This document shows, one piece after another, positions 15,250 to 24,652 of a stretch of 34,132 nt of DNA. The DNA is taken from assembly GCA_037444075.1 (NCBI GenBank), contig JBBIND010000046.1, positions 1 to 34,132 of the forward strand. The letters run 5' to 3'. Numbering within the stretch: the first letter of the stretch is position 1; the number at the start of each line of letters is the position of its first letter. The notes below the pieces were generated by a model that was not told where the DNA came from, did not search any database, and saw only the letters and a program-made list of their open reading frames with translations. The DNA is from JBBIND01 sp037444075. GTDB lineage: Bacteria; Acidobacteriota; Terriglobia; Bryobacterales; Bryobacteraceae. The translations under genes were made by a program, and so were the position numbers.

Positions 15250-15623
15250 AAGAGCTGAGAGTCCGGCCTCCGGCCGAAGCTGCCCGTGCTGGTGGTGCCC
15301 CGGCCGACAATCTGGCGAAGTTCCTTATCCTCGAACCGGCCTGCCCCCGGCCAGGAGAAGAGTTCCTTGCCGCCGATGAGCGCGACCTCCAGGCGGAGGG
15401 TGTCGACGACCTCAAACCGGCTCGAGCGCGCCGGGCGCTGGCTCCGTTCTACGGTCTGAACGCACGTGTAATCAGGCTGGCGCCGAAGGGTCTCGGCCAT
15501 GTGGCTTCTGATCCTCGCCAGCAACAGGGCGTTCCTGCCCGCCTCCGCGCTCTCCTGCGCCTGCGTATTCGCCGCGAGCCCGAACACCGCCAGAAGCAGC
15601 CAAAACCGTGCAGCCCGAAGCAT
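15234..15623 (-). CDS. Short secreted protein, possibly a truncated gene
   Basis: This 129-residue product has a signal peptide (1 to about 23, ending NTQAQ). The mature part reads RIRSHMAETLRRQPDYTC, then VDTLRLEVALIGGKELFSWPGAGRFEDKEL and GTTSTGSF. I recognise this as the N-terminal half of a secreted family of about 250-300 residues that is common in Solibacter-like genomes, so the gene looks cut off after the GTTSTGSF segment; this is recollection, not a search. The stop lies only 41 bp from the corrinoid operon, which could mark the boundary of an inserted block. Function is unknown. The alternative is that it is a genuinely short member. Confidence 0.5.
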   Translation of the reverse strand: MLRAARFWLLLAVFGLAANTQAQESAEAGRNALLLARIRSHMAETLRRQPDYTCVQTVERSQRPARSSRFEVVDTLRLEVALIGGKELFSWPGAGRFEDKELRQIVGRGTTSTGSFGRRPDSQLLERGA

Positions 15624-15668
15624 TTGGTCTCATTGTATCGTTTGCCCTCAAGCTGCTAACATCGCAGC

Positions 15669-15917
15669 ATGGCTGGGATCAAAGTAACTGTGTCGAACGA
15701 CGGGCCGTACCGCCTGGAAGGCGAGTTCACTCTCGTGGATGCTCAAGGCAAGACTTACGGACTTGGCGGACGCAGCGCCATCTCCTTGTGCCGCTGCGGC
15801 CACTCCGAGAACAAACCCTTCTGCGACGGCGCTCACCGGCGTGCCGGCTTCCACTGCACGGCGGAAGCCCGGGACCTGCCCGCGCCGCAGACCGGCGCCT
15901 GGACGGCGAAAGATTGA
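15669..15917 (+). CDS. CDGSH iron-sulfur domain protein
   Basis: This 82-residue protein carries one CDGSH motif, CRCGHSENKPFCDGAH (41-56), giving the Cys41, Cys43, Cys52, His56 ligand set of a 2Fe-2S cluster. The N-terminal half (TVSNDGPYRLEGEFTLVD) is the usual beta-rich lead of bacterial CDGSH proteins. These small proteins are thought to carry electrons or clusters or to sense redox state. It is divergent from the short secreted gene and 116 bp upstream of a large iron-sulfur flavoprotein on the same strand, which might be a redox partner, though no shared transcript is evident. Family is certain; role is open. Confidence 0.88.
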   Translation: MAGIKVTVSNDGPYRLEGEFTLVDAQGKTYGLGGRSAISLCRCGHSENKPFCDGAHRRAGFHCTAEARDLPAPQTGAWTAKD

Positions 15918-16033
15918 AACAGTCCCGGGTGTTGCCCGCTGTCCCTTTCGGCTGACCGCCTCGGACGTCTCCGCTCCAGGCTCGAGCACGGCGCAAGATG
16001 TCATGGTGCCTATCTGATAACCTGAAACTTGTC

Positions 16034-18652
16034 ATGAGCGCCCACGAGATTTTCAATTTCCGGTCTCTGGATGATGTTCGCCACAAAATCCAGCAACTGG
16101 ACCTGGACCTGGATCTTAGCGAGGACATCAGCCCGCTGATTGAGCCGTTCGATGCCGGGGGCTACCGGTTGCCCAATCGGCTGGTGGCCCTGCCGATGGA
16201 AGGCTGCGACGGCAAAGCCGACGGCTCGCCGGATGAGCTGGTTTTCCGGCGCTACCGGCGCTTCGCTGCCGGCGGCGCGGGCTTGCTCTGGGTGGAAGCC
16301 ACGGCCGTTTTGGAGGAAGCCCGTGCCAACCCGCGCCAGCTATGGCTGCACGAGGGCAGCTTGGCGGGCTTCGCGGAAATGGTGGAAGAAACGCGGCGCG
16401 TGGCGGCCGCGGCGCACGGCGAGTCGCACCGGCCCATGCTGATCCTCCAGCTTACGCACTCCGGACGTTACAGCAAGCCGGGGCGGACCATGCGGCCCAT
16501 CATCGCGCACCGCTCTCTGTACCTCGACCCCATCCAGGGTCTTGGCCCCGATTATCCGCTCATCACGGACGAAGAACTCGACCGGCTCCAGGATGTCTAC
16601 GTCGAAGCGGCGCGTTTGGCGCAGCAGGCGGGATTCGATGGCGTCGACGTGAAGGCGTGCCACCGCTACCTTATTTCCGAATTGCTGGCCTCCCACACGC
16701 GCGAAAACAGCCGCTACGGAGGGTCCTTCGAGAACCGGTCGCGGTTCCTGCGCGAAACTGCGGCGCGTATCCGTGACGAGGTTCCAGGCCTGATTGTCAC
16801 CACGCGCATGAACGCTTACGACGCCATGGCCCATCCGTACGGCTTCGGCGTTCACCGCGAGGACGTCAGCCGCCCGGACCTTTCCGAACCCATCGAGCTC
16901 GTGCGCTTCTTCCAGAATCTCGGGGCTCCCGTCATCAACATCACGGTGGGCAATCCCTACTACAATCCCAACGTCAACCGGCCCTTTGATCTGCCCGTGG
17001 TGGGCGGCGCCTTACCGCCGGAGCATCCGCTGGAAGGCGTGGCGCGGTTCGTCGGCATCGTGCGCAGGCTGCAGAACGAGGTCCCCGGCATCGCTATCAT
17101 CGGCGGCGGGTATAGCTGGTTGCGGCAGTTCTTCCCCTATCTGGCCGCGGCGGAGATGCGCAACGGCGGCGTGAGCCTGGTGGGCGGCGGGCGCATGGCG
17201 TTTGCGTATCCGGATTTTCCCAGTGACCTCATGCACGCCGGCAAGCTCGACCCTGAAAAGGTGTGCGTGGCCTGCTCCGGATGTACGCAAATCATGCGGG
17301 ACGGCGGCCGCACCGGGTGCGTTCCGCGGGATGCCGCCATTTACGAACCCATCTACAAGGCCGGCCGGGCCGAAGCGTTGGACGCGATCCTCGAGATGGC
17401 CAAGACCTGCCGTCAGTGCAGCGACCCCACCTGTGTCTCCCGTTGCCCCGCGCGCGTCAACATTCCGGAGTTTGTAGGACACATCGCCGCCAAGCGCTTC
17501 CGCCAGGCTTACGAGACTTTGCGCAGTTCGAACGTGTTGGCGGCGGTCTGCGGTTACGTCTGCCCTGCCGAAACGCTCTGTCAATCCGGCTGCATCAACT
17601 CGAGCTACACGGAAACTGTACCCATCCGGCACCTTCAGCGTTGGGTGAGCCGCAAGGCTGTGGAAGAGGGGTGGGCCGCCGAAGAGAGGCCAACCCTGCC
17701 TCCGACGCGCAAGCGTGTGGCGGTGCTCGGCGCCGGACCCGCCGGTGTCGCGGCGGCTTCCACGCTGGCGTCGCTCGGCCACGCCGTCACCCTGTTCGGC
17801 AAGAGCGCCACCTTCGGAGGGACCGCCCAGGAGACCATTCCCGCGGAGCGCTTGCCGGATTCCATCCTCAAGCTGGAAATCCGTGATGTGCTGGCCTCGA
17901 GCGGCGTCACCGACCACCGTCCCGGGGTCGTTCTCGGCGGCGATTACAATCTGGACGACGTGCTCAAAGAGGGCTTTGACGCGGCTCTGATTGCCTTGGG
18001 GCTGAGCCGGTCGGTTGAACTCGAAGGCGCTGCACGGCCCAGCTCGGGCGTGGTCGGCGCCCTGGAGTTCCTGGCGCAGGTCAAGCAGGGCAGAAGCGTC
18101 TCCGGCTCCGTCCTGGTTTTGGGTGGAGGCAACACAGCCGTCGACGCAGCCGTTTCAGCCCTGCGCGCAGGCGCCAGCGATGTCTCCATCGTCTACAGGC
18201 GCTCATTCTCTGAAATGCCCGCCTGGCCCGAGGAGCGCGATCAGGCCATAGCCGCGGGCGTCAATTTCCTGATCCTGACGCAGCCCCTCGACTATATCCT
18301 CGGCGAGGACGGCGCCTTGCGGGGCTTGAAGGTGGTTCGCACCGCGCTCGGGCAGCCGGGGCCGGATGGAAGGCGTTCGCCCCGGCCGGTGCCAGGATCC
18401 GAACATGTCATGCCGGCGGACCTGGTGGTGGAGGCCATAGGCCAGCGTGCAGGCGAAGGGTTGAGGCGCGCCCTCACCGGCGTCACGTTCACCGCCGCCG
18501 GCTTGATAGAAACCCGGCCGGGCTCGCTAGCCACCAGCCGGGCGGGCGTGTACGCCGCTGGGGATATCGTCAACGGCGGGACCACGGTAGTGCAGGCAGT
18601 GGCTGAAGGCACGCGCGCCGCTCGCGAAATTGACGCGTCGTTTAGGAACTGA
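16034..18652 (+). CDS. Old Yellow Enzyme / iron-sulfur / GltD-like flavoprotein fusion oxidoreductase
   Basis: This is a protein of about 872 residues with four readable blocks. An FMN-binding TIM barrel of the NADH:flavin oxidoreductase family (about 35-400) includes LILQLTHSGRYSKPG and HTRENSRYGGSFENR. An iron-sulfur motif follows (CVACSGC, about 408-430), then a GltD-type cysteine module (CRQCSDPTCVSRCP, about 458-540), and finally a two-dinucleotide-binding domain (VAVLGAGPAGVAAA near 562, VLVLGGGNTAVDAA near 693, AAGDIVNGGTTVVQAVAEG near 840). 2,4-dienoyl-CoA reductase has the first, second and last blocks; the extra GltD module is the unusual insertion. It probably moves electrons from NAD(P)H through FAD, clusters and FMN to an unsaturated carbonyl compound. 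An upstream in-frame ATG at 15998 would add 12 unremarkable residues. The substrate is unknown. Confidence 0.85.
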   Translation: MSAHEIFNFRSLDDVRHKIQQLDLDLDLSEDISPLIEPFDAGGYRLPNRLVALPMEGCDGKADGSPDELVFRRYRRFAAGGAGLLWVEATAVLEEARANPRQLWLHEGSLAGFAEMVEETRRVAAAAHGESHRPMLILQLTHSGRYSKPGRTMRPIIAHRSLYLDPIQGLGPDYPLITDEELDRLQDVYVEAARLAQQAGFDGVDVKACHRYLISELLASHTRENSRYGGSFENRSRFLRETAARIRDEVPGLIVTTRMNAYDAMAHPYGFGVHREDVSRPDLSEPIELVRFFQNLGAPVINITVGNPYYNPNVNRPFDLPVVGGALPPEHPLEGVARFVGIVRRLQNEVPGIAIIGGGYSWLRQFFPYLAAAEMRNGGVSLVGGGRMAFAYPDFPSDLMHAGKLDPEKVCVACSGCTQIMRDGGRTGCVPRDAAIYEPIYKAGRAEALDAILEMAKTCRQCSDPTCVSRCPARVNIPEFVGHIAAKRFRQAYETLRSSNVLAAVCGYVCPAETLCQSGCINSSYTETVPIRHLQRWVSRKAVEEGWAAEERPTLPPTRKRVAVLGAGPAGVAAASTLASLGHAVTLFGKSATFGGTAQETIPAERLPDSILKLEIRDVLASSGVTDHRPGVVLGGDYNLDDVLKEGFDAALIALGLSRSVELEGAARPSSGVVGALEFLAQVKQGRSVSGSVLVLGGGNTAVDAAVSALRAGASDVSIVYRRSFSEMPAWPEERDQAIAAGVNFLILTQPLDYILGEDGALRGLKVVRTALGQPGPDGRRSPRPVPGSEHVMPADLVVEAIGQRAGEGLRRALTGVTFTAAGLIETRPGSLATSRAGVYAAGDIVNGGTTVVQAVAEGTRAAREIDASFRN

Positions 18653-18717
18653 ATCGTTATCCTGAAAGCCCCGGCCCACCCGTTCAGAGTAGTCCTGATA
18701 GGCGGAAGGCCCTGCTG

Positions 18718-19641
18718 CTATTCGCACATGGCTGCCGGCCACTCTGTCTTCGCCGAGAAGTTGTAGCGCAGAAAGTGCCTGTCGATCACAGCGTTGTTCA
18801 GGCAGGAGACCGAGAGCATCCCGTTGCGTTTGAGCAAGTCCAGCGGCTCGACGCGCCTGGAGAAATTCGCGAAGTCCGTCCACCCGCCCGGGAAACGCAA
18901 CGGCCACCCGCGGGCCAACGGGGACTCCTGAAACTGCCTCCCCTCCTTCGACAATTTCTCGTAGGTTCCCCGGTTGTACTCTTCCAATGAGATAGGCGCC
19001 TCCAGCCGCATGTGGGCGCGCTCGCTGTCCCCCGTGTCCGCGACAATCGGCAGGGTTCTCCAGGAGCGCGGCATGGTCCCGTGCTTTCCCCACTGCACCA
19101 CTACCGCAGGGCGCCCGTTGTGACGCACAGCATCGGCCACGTCTTCTGCGGGTGCCTTCAAAATGCGCCCGTGAAAGTAGGTGTAGTAGGCTTCGATCCT
19201 CCTGTGAGTGCTATCCAGGCGGACCCACATCAGCTCGTGGTCGCAGGGGTCATTGTCATCGGGGAAATCGATGTCGTCTTCCCAGAAGAAGTGGTACGCA
19301 ACCCACGGCTTGTCCGGGTGCATGACCGCCACCACGTCCATCAACCGGAAAGGTTCGTTCGGCGTGACACTGATGCGGGGCGCAAAACGCATCATCACCT
19401 CGCGCTCCGCCGCAGAAGGCTGGCGCGGCGGCGACACGCTCAGAGCTTCCGCGTAAGCTGCGCTAGCATCGTCAAGCCGCCGCAACCGGTGAGCTGCCAC
19501 CCCCTGCCGGATCTTCTCAACCGCGGCAGGTTCACTGCAACAGCAGGAAGGAACCCAATCCTGCCGCTGCGCCAGCGCAGCCCGTGGCGCCAGAAACAGC
19601 GCGGAAATCAAGAGGAGGAGGATAAGTGCAGAGTTGTTCAT
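18718..19641 (-). CDS. Secreted protein of unknown function
   Basis: This 307-residue product has a signal peptide (1-24, ending RAALA). A cysteine run, SCCCSEP, follows shortly after cleavage, then a short TPR-like helix pair (KIRQGVAAHRLRRLDDASAAYAEAL). The main part has aromatic, acidic and histidine-rich stretches (YHFFWEDDIDFPDDNDPCDH, ELMWVRLDS, YYTYFHGRI, VVVQWGKHGTMP). These could form a metal site, but I do not recognise the family. The gene stands alone, convergent with the flavoprotein fusion. A distant resemblance to proteins with a buried His/Asp/Trp core, such as NPP1 or Vps62-type domains, crossed my mind but is not supported strongly enough to call. Confidence 0.7.
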   Translation of the reverse strand: MNNSALILLLLISALFLAPRAALAQRQDWVPSCCCSEPAAVEKIRQGVAAHRLRRLDDASAAYAEALSVSPPRQPSAAEREVMMRFAPRISVTPNEPFRLMDVVAVMHPDKPWVAYHFFWEDDIDFPDDNDPCDHELMWVRLDSTHRRIEAYYTYFHGRILKAPAEDVADAVRHNGRPAVVVQWGKHGTMPRSWRTLPIVADTGDSERAHMRLEAPISLEEYNRGTYEKLSKEGRQFQESPLARGWPLRFPGGWTDFANFSRRVEPLDLLKRNGMLSVSCLNNAVIDRHFLRYNFSAKTEWPAAMCE

Positions 19642-19902
19642 AGGGTCGAATGCCCTAGTCTAGCCGTGGATCCTGGTTGGCACAACCCGCGCCCCTGACC
19701 AGGAAGCAGTCGCCTCGGGCGAATCTTTCTACGCCCATTTTCTGCGATGCGCTTCGCTTCCTCCGAACACACCCAAATCCACGAGGGCCGCCACCACCAC
19801 GACGACTGCCTGTAAGCCCACAACTTCGCCTCGCGAGTTATCCGGCCGGCACGTTTCCGCAAGACAACCAGGACGAAAAGCCCTGCTTGGAATGCAGCGG
19901 CA

Positions 19903-20934
19903 CTACGCCAGGAAATACGTGCGGTACAAAGTGTCCCGCTGCTTCGGGGTGAACCCGGCCGAGCGGATGATGCGCCGCAGTTCCTCTTCGCTGGCACGGT
20001 TGCGAGCCCCGGCGGCTGCCACCACGTTTTCCTCGATCATGATGCTGCCCACATCATTGGCGCCGAAGCGCAGAGCCACCTGGCAGTTCTTCAAGCCCTG
20101 CGTCACCCAGGAAGCCTGGATGTTGTCAATGTTCTCCAGGTAGAGGCGCGAAATGGCCAGCGTCTTGAGGTAGTCCACGCCGGTCGCCTCCTCCGGCTGA
20201 GATTTTCCGAGCGACGTGTTCTCGGGTTGGAACGTCCACGGGATGAAGGCGGTGAACCCGCCCGTTTCGTCCTGGAGTTGGCGAATGGCCTCCAGGTGAT
20301 TCAGTCTGTGCTCGGTGGTTTCGCCGCAGCCGAACATCATGGTGGCAGTGGTGCGCATGCCAAGTGAATGCGCCACGCGATGAACCTCCAGCCATTCAGC
20401 CGAGCTGCACTTCAGCCGGCTGATGCGGTGCCGGATGGAGTCGTCCAGAATCTCAGCGCCGCCCCCGGGGATGGAATCGAGCCCAGCGCCGCGCAGCCTC
20501 AGAATTGTCTCCCGCAGCGAGAGCCCACTTACTTCCGCGATGTTGAGGATTTCGGGCGACGAGAAGCAGTGGAGGTGAATCGAAAAACGTTTCTTGATGG
20601 AGGACAGCAGGTCCTCGTACCAGTCGATCTTCAGTCCGGGATGCAGACCGCCCTGCATGAGGACGCCCGTGCCGCCGAGTTCGATCGTCTCGCGGATCTT
20701 CTCGAAGATGACTTCTTTGGGCAGCACGTGCGCTTCCGCGTGGCCCTCCGGGCGGTAAAAGGCGCAGAAGGTGCAGTATTCGGTGCAAACGTTCGTGTAA
20801 TTGATGTTGCGATCGATGACGTAGCTGACGACGCCTTCAGGGTGCAGCCTGCGCCGCAGGGCATCGGCCGCCATGCCCAGGCCAATCAGGTCGTGACTGT
20901 CGAACAGGCCGGAGGCCTCGTCGCGATTGATCAT
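19903..20934 (-). CDS. mqnC: Cyclic dehypoxanthinyl futalosine synthase
   Basis: This 343-residue radical SAM enzyme has the CxxxCxxC cluster motif Cys50, Cys54, Cys57 (NVCTEYCTFCAFYR), glycine-rich GGTGVLMQGGLHPGL and the family strings DSIPGGGAEIL and FIPWTFQPENT. MqnC cyclises dehypoxanthine futalosine to its cyclic form, the third committed step of the futalosine route to menaquinone. It lies 4 bp downstream of mqnA, so the pair forms an operon. The other pathway genes (mqnB, mqnD, mqnE) are not in the window. The cell therefore probably makes menaquinone without the classical men pathway. Downstream, 19642-19902 holds no gene that I can support. Confidence 0.92.
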   Translation of the reverse strand: MINRDEASGLFDSHDLIGLGMAADALRRRLHPEGVVSYVIDRNINYTNVCTEYCTFCAFYRPEGHAEAHVLPKEVIFEKIRETIELGGTGVLMQGGLHPGLKIDWYEDLLSSIKKRFSIHLHCFSSPEILNIAEVSGLSLRETILRLRGAGLDSIPGGGAEILDDSIRHRISRLKCSSAEWLEVHRVAHSLGMRTTATMMFGCGETTEHRLNHLEAIRQLQDETGGFTAFIPWTFQPENTSLGKSQPEEATGVDYLKTLAISRLYLENIDNIQASWVTQGLKNCQVALRFGANDVGSIMIEENVVAAAGARNRASEEELRRIIRSAGFTPKQRDTLYRTYFLA

Positions 20935-20938
20935 CCCG

Positions 20939-21736
20939 CTAATCCCCCCGGGCTGAAATCAGACGATCCAAGGCCACTGCACGCTTCAAAAATAGGTCCA
21001 TGCCGCGATAGTCTTCTTCGTCCAGTTGGTGCCGGATTTGGCTGGTCAGGTAGCGGCGCACAAGGCCGGGCTCAAGCCCGCGAGCTTCGGATTCGCTTGA
21101 GACAATCTCGTCCAGGCAATCCAGACCGTAGCGGCAGGAATCCGCCAGGACTTTCTCGAGACCCGGGCACTCGAATTGGCTGCGTTTCGCCCAGACGGCG
21201 AACACCATCGGCGTCCCGAACGTCTCGGCCCACGTCTGCCCGAGGTCAACCACATGCCCCGTCAGCCGGCTTGGCTCCAGACGCAGCGCAGGGTCGCCAA
21301 TGATCAGAGCCGCATCCGCGGAACCCAGCATCGTGTCAAGCTGCGGAGGAAAGGGCGTGACCTCCGGTTCGCATCCGTAGCGTTCCGCCAGGAGGATGCG
21401 CGCCAGCATCACTGAGGTCCGGGAACCGGCGTCCGCCGCGAGAGTGCGAATTCCAGAGAGCGGCTTGCGGCTGATCAGCAGGATGCTGCGCACCGCGCCA
21501 CGCGATCCAATTCCGCAGCCGGGGATGATATCCAACCCCGGGTTGAGCAGTTCCACCGCCGGGACCAGTCCTACATCCGCCGTGCCCTGCTCCAGACTCG
21601 TCGCGCATTCGGACGGGACGGAGAAGGAAAGCTCGCCGAAACCCCTCTGTGGCCCTTCAAGCAGCCCCCACACGAGGGGCACCGTATTCAGATAACTGAC
21701 CGCCGAAATACGCGGCTTCGGGAAGGACAAACTCAA
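20939..21736 (-). CDS. mqnA: Chorismate dehydratase
   Basis: This 265-residue protein matches MqnA, a periplasmic-binding-protein-like enzyme that dehydrates chorismate to 3-[(1-carboxyvinyl)oxy]benzoate, the first step of the futalosine menaquinone route. Typical strings are ISAVSYLNTVPLVWGL at the N-terminus, VGLVPAVELL, DAGSRTSVMLARILL and ALIIGDPAL. It starts with TTG at 21736, preceded by GAGG and GGAGG sites, and runs into mqnC with a 4-bp spacer. It is divergent from comEC. Family and pathway are well supported by the adjacent mqnC. Confidence 0.92.
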   Translation of the reverse strand: MSLSFPKPRISAVSYLNTVPLVWGLLEGPQRGFGELSFSVPSECATSLEQGTADVGLVPAVELLNPGLDIIPGCGIGSRGAVRSILLISRKPLSGIRTLAADAGSRTSVMLARILLAERYGCEPEVTPFPPQLDTMLGSADAALIIGDPALRLEPSRLTGHVVDLGQTWAETFGTPMVFAVWAKRSQFECPGLEKVLADSCRYGLDCLDEIVSSESEARGLEPGLVRRYLTSQIRHQLDEEDYRGMDLFLKRAVALDRLISARGD

Positions 21737-21848
21737 CTACCTCAACCTCCAGGGTAACATCGGCGAGCCTCTCGCCTGGCAAACGTCACACCTACGCGTT
21801 GGCAAAACACCCCTTATCGCGGACGCCAACCGGCCGGGACGGCTTGTC

Positions 21849-24452
21849 TTGAGCCGCCGGCAGGCGAAACTGCTTGGAGAGGCAGGCGAAACAGGGCCAC
21901 TACACCTGAAGATACCCTTGCGGGAGCCATTGCTGGCGCCGCTGGCCGCCCTGGCCACCGGGATTCTGGTGTCGCGCCTCGCCGACTTTTCAGAGCGCGA
22001 ACTCTGCCTGATCCTCGCGGCGCTTTCCATTCCCACGGCCATCGCCGCGTGGCGCGCGCGCCGCATGCTGGTGCCTTGCCTGCTGGTGGCATCTGTGTTT
22101 GGCGGCGCGCTGGTGGACGTCTGGCATCGCCCGCCCACCCCGCCGGAGTTGGACGCCCACCCGCAAGAAAGGGTCATTCTGGGCGGCTGCGTGGTGGAGC
22201 CCTCGGTGTTCCACGAAGGGCGAGAGCAGTTTGTCCTCGAGCTGGAGCGTGGGGCCAGAGTACGGGTGAGCCTCTATCTTCGCGAGGGTCAGAAACCGCC
22301 CCTGCTGCGCTATGGGCAAACCGCGGAAATCGAAGCCACCGTGCGCAAGCCCCGGAACTTCCGCAACCCCGGCGGCTTTGATTACGCCAGCTACCTGGCA
22401 CGCAAGGACATCTACTGGACCGCCTCGGTGCGCTCGGCGGACGACGTCCACGTGTTGCCGGAGCGGTGCGGTGAGCGGTGGCGCGAGGCAGTGTTCGCCC
22501 TGCGTAGCTCAGCCTTAATGCGCCTGGAGAAGCTCTACGAGTCCGATGCTTACATGCAGGCCATGATGCAGGCTCTGCTGATCGGCGAAAGCACGAAGCT
22601 GGAACGCGTCTGGACCGAGAACTTCCGCCGCACCGGGACCTACCACGCCATCGTGATTTCCGGTCTCCACGTCACCGTGTTGGCGGCGTTTCTGCTCTTC
22701 CTGCTGCGCGTCATGAACCTGGGGCCGAGCCTCTCGCTGCTCGTGACAACCGCGGCAGCCTGGCTCTACGCCCTGGTAGCGGGTTGGGAAACGCCCGTCA
22801 TCCGCGCCGCAGCCGGACTGACGCTGTACCTGGCGGGAGGGTTCTTTCACCGCCGCAGGCGCCTGCTGAACGTGCTGGCAGCCATCGCCATCGTTTTCCT
22901 GCTGATTGACCCGGAACAACTGTTCGACGCGAGCTTCCATCTCTCTTTCCTTTCGGTAGCGGCCATCGGCGCGCTGGCCATACCGCTGCTCGAAAGGACT
23001 GTCACCCTCTACTCGCGGGCCTTAAGCCAAATTACTGATATCCAAAGAGATGCCGGCCGGGAACCACGGGCTTTGCAGTTCCGTGTGGAACTGCGCCTGC
23101 TGGCCGAAACTCTCCGCTGGTGCACTCGAATTCCGGAACGCTGGAGCCTCGCTGCGATGTCCGGAGCGCTGCGCGTGCTCTTCTACCTGGTTGAACTGGT
23201 GGCCGTTTCCGCAGTGATTCAAATCGCACTGGCTCTGCCCATGGCCATCTACTTCCACCGCGTGTCGCTTTCCGGGCTGACGGCGAACGCCATTGTGGTT
23301 CCGCTGATGTCGCTGGCTGTGCCGGTCGGATTCATAGCTGTCTTCTCCGGCTGGAGCTTCCCGGCAGGGTTCGCCGGTTGGCTGGTATCGACGTCCCTGC
23401 GCGTGGTGGAGTGGCACATCCGGTGGGAGCCGAACTGGCGCATACCCGCCCCTCCGTGGTGGATTGCTGCCGCCTTCCTGGTCTCTTTGGTGCTGCTCGC
23501 CACAGGCTTGCGGCTAAGCCGCCGGCTTGCGTGGGTGGGCGTAGCGGGGCTGGCTGCGGCGTTCAGCGTACTCGTCATCCACCCGTTCCCGCCGAAAGTG
23601 ACACCCGGCAGCCTGGAGTTGACGGCAATCGACGTGGGTCAGGGCGAAAGCCTGCTCGTGGGATTCCCGGACTCAAGCCTCATGGTGGTGGACGGCGGCG
23701 GGATACCGGCTTTCGGAACGCGGCGGCGCGCCAGACTGGACATCGGCGAGGACGTGGTTTCCACCTACCTGTGGAGCCGTTCCGTACGCCGCGTCAAGAC
23801 CCTGGTAGCGACGCACATCCACGAAGACCACACCGGCGGGTTGGGCGCTCTGATCGACAACTTCCGCCCGGAAGAACTGTGGATCGGAGCCACCAGCGAG
23901 AACCCGTTGTGGGATGAACTCCGTCGCCGCGCCGAGGCAAAGAACGTCCGCATCGTTCCTTTGCGTGCCGGCCAGAGTCTCGATCACGGCGGGGCGAGAA
24001 TTGAGGTGCTCGCCCCAGCCGCAGATTACGTCGCCTCCGAGAAGCCTCGCAACGACGATTCTCTCGTGCTCCAAGTCAGCCACGGCAGGCACGTCTTCCT
24101 GTTGACCGGCGATGCCGAACGGGGCAGCGAGCGGCGCATGCTGGCCGACGGGCGGCTTGGCCGCGTGGACGTGCTCAAAGCAGGCCACCACGGCAGCCGT
24201 ACTTCGACGCTGGACGAAACGCTGGAGGTCACCAGACCCTCCCTGGCTGTGATTTCAGCAGGTTACGAGAACAACTACCGCCTGCCGCATGTCGATCTTC
24301 TGGCACGCCTCGAAGCCCGCCAGACCGCCGTGCTCCGTACGGACCTGTTCGGTCTGGTCACGGTGCGAAGTGACGGCAGCCGCCTGCGCGCGGACACCCA
24401 ACGCTGGAGTGCCGGGGAGCAACGGCGTCTCACGCGGCGGTCAGCCTTCTAG
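21849..24452 (+). CDS. comEC: ComEC/Rec2 DNA-uptake channel protein
   Basis: This 867-residue membrane protein has the three ComEC regions. An N-terminal DUF4131 segment with membrane helices (about 25-210) precedes the multi-helix competence channel with the hallmark ISGLHVTV (about 270-277), and a C-terminal metallo-beta-lactamase-like nuclease domain (about 590-850) has DVGQGES, THIHEDHTGG and LKAGHHGS. ComEC conducts single-stranded DNA across the inner membrane during transformation, and the beta-lactamase domain is thought to degrade the other strand. The metal motif is intact. The start is TTG at 21849 with a weak ribosome site; a slightly later start is possible because the first 20 residues are not conserved. 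No other competence genes are nearby. Confidence 0.92.
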   Translation: MSRRQAKLLGEAGETGPLHLKIPLREPLLAPLAALATGILVSRLADFSERELCLILAALSIPTAIAAWRARRMLVPCLLVASVFGGALVDVWHRPPTPPELDAHPQERVILGGCVVEPSVFHEGREQFVLELERGARVRVSLYLREGQKPPLLRYGQTAEIEATVRKPRNFRNPGGFDYASYLARKDIYWTASVRSADDVHVLPERCGERWREAVFALRSSALMRLEKLYESDAYMQAMMQALLIGESTKLERVWTENFRRTGTYHAIVISGLHVTVLAAFLLFLLRVMNLGPSLSLLVTTAAAWLYALVAGWETPVIRAAAGLTLYLAGGFFHRRRRLLNVLAAIAIVFLLIDPEQLFDASFHLSFLSVAAIGALAIPLLERTVTLYSRALSQITDIQRDAGREPRALQFRVELRLLAETLRWCTRIPERWSLAAMSGALRVLFYLVELVAVSAVIQIALALPMAIYFHRVSLSGLTANAIVVPLMSLAVPVGFIAVFSGWSFPAGFAGWLVSTSLRVVEWHIRWEPNWRIPAPPWWIAAAFLVSLVLLATGLRLSRRLAWVGVAGLAAAFSVLVIHPFPPKVTPGSLELTAIDVGQGESLLVGFPDSSLMVVDGGGIPAFGTRRRARLDIGEDVVSTYLWSRSVRRVKTLVATHIHEDHTGGLGALIDNFRPEELWIGATSENPLWDELRRRAEAKNVRIVPLRAGQSLDHGGARIEVLAPAADYVASEKPRNDDSLVLQVSHGRHVFLLTGDAERGSERRMLADGRLGRVDVLKAGHHGSRTSTLDETLEVTRPSLAVISAGYENNYRLPHVDLLARLEARQTAVLRTDLFGLVTVRSDGSRLRADTQRWSAGEQRRLTRRSAF

Positions 24453-24620
24453 GAAGTCTACGGCGGACGCTCTCCCATCCAGCGGCAATGCCGTGCTTGG
24501 CCGGTTCAGAGCTGAGATCGGTGGCTTCGCCGCCAGGGGGCGGGGGAAAAAACTCGTCTAGCAATCACCCGGCGCGAAGGTCTTTGCACACGGATTGGAA
24601 TCAGCCGGCGGGCGCGGTGC

Positions 24621-24643
24621 GCGCATCCTTCACCGGGATGCGC
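24621..24643. terminator. Possible terminator hairpin between comEC and the DUF2007 gene
   Basis: GCGCATCC (24621-24628) pairs perfectly with GGATGCGC (24636-24643) across a 7-base loop, in the spacer between two convergent genes. No clear T-run follows, so termination is only suggested by position. Confidence 0.35.
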
Positions 24644-24652
24644 AGCGGGCGT

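Noticed and set aside
19638..19997. 119-codon minus-strand open frame in the spacer after mqnC
   Set aside because: It overlaps the mqnC end in another frame, is rich in Arg, Ser and Trp and has no motif.
24584..24592. Third copy of TTGCACACG, the candidate operator half-site
   Set aside because: The right half is not symmetric and it lies between two convergent genes, so it is probably chance. It slightly weakens the operator call.
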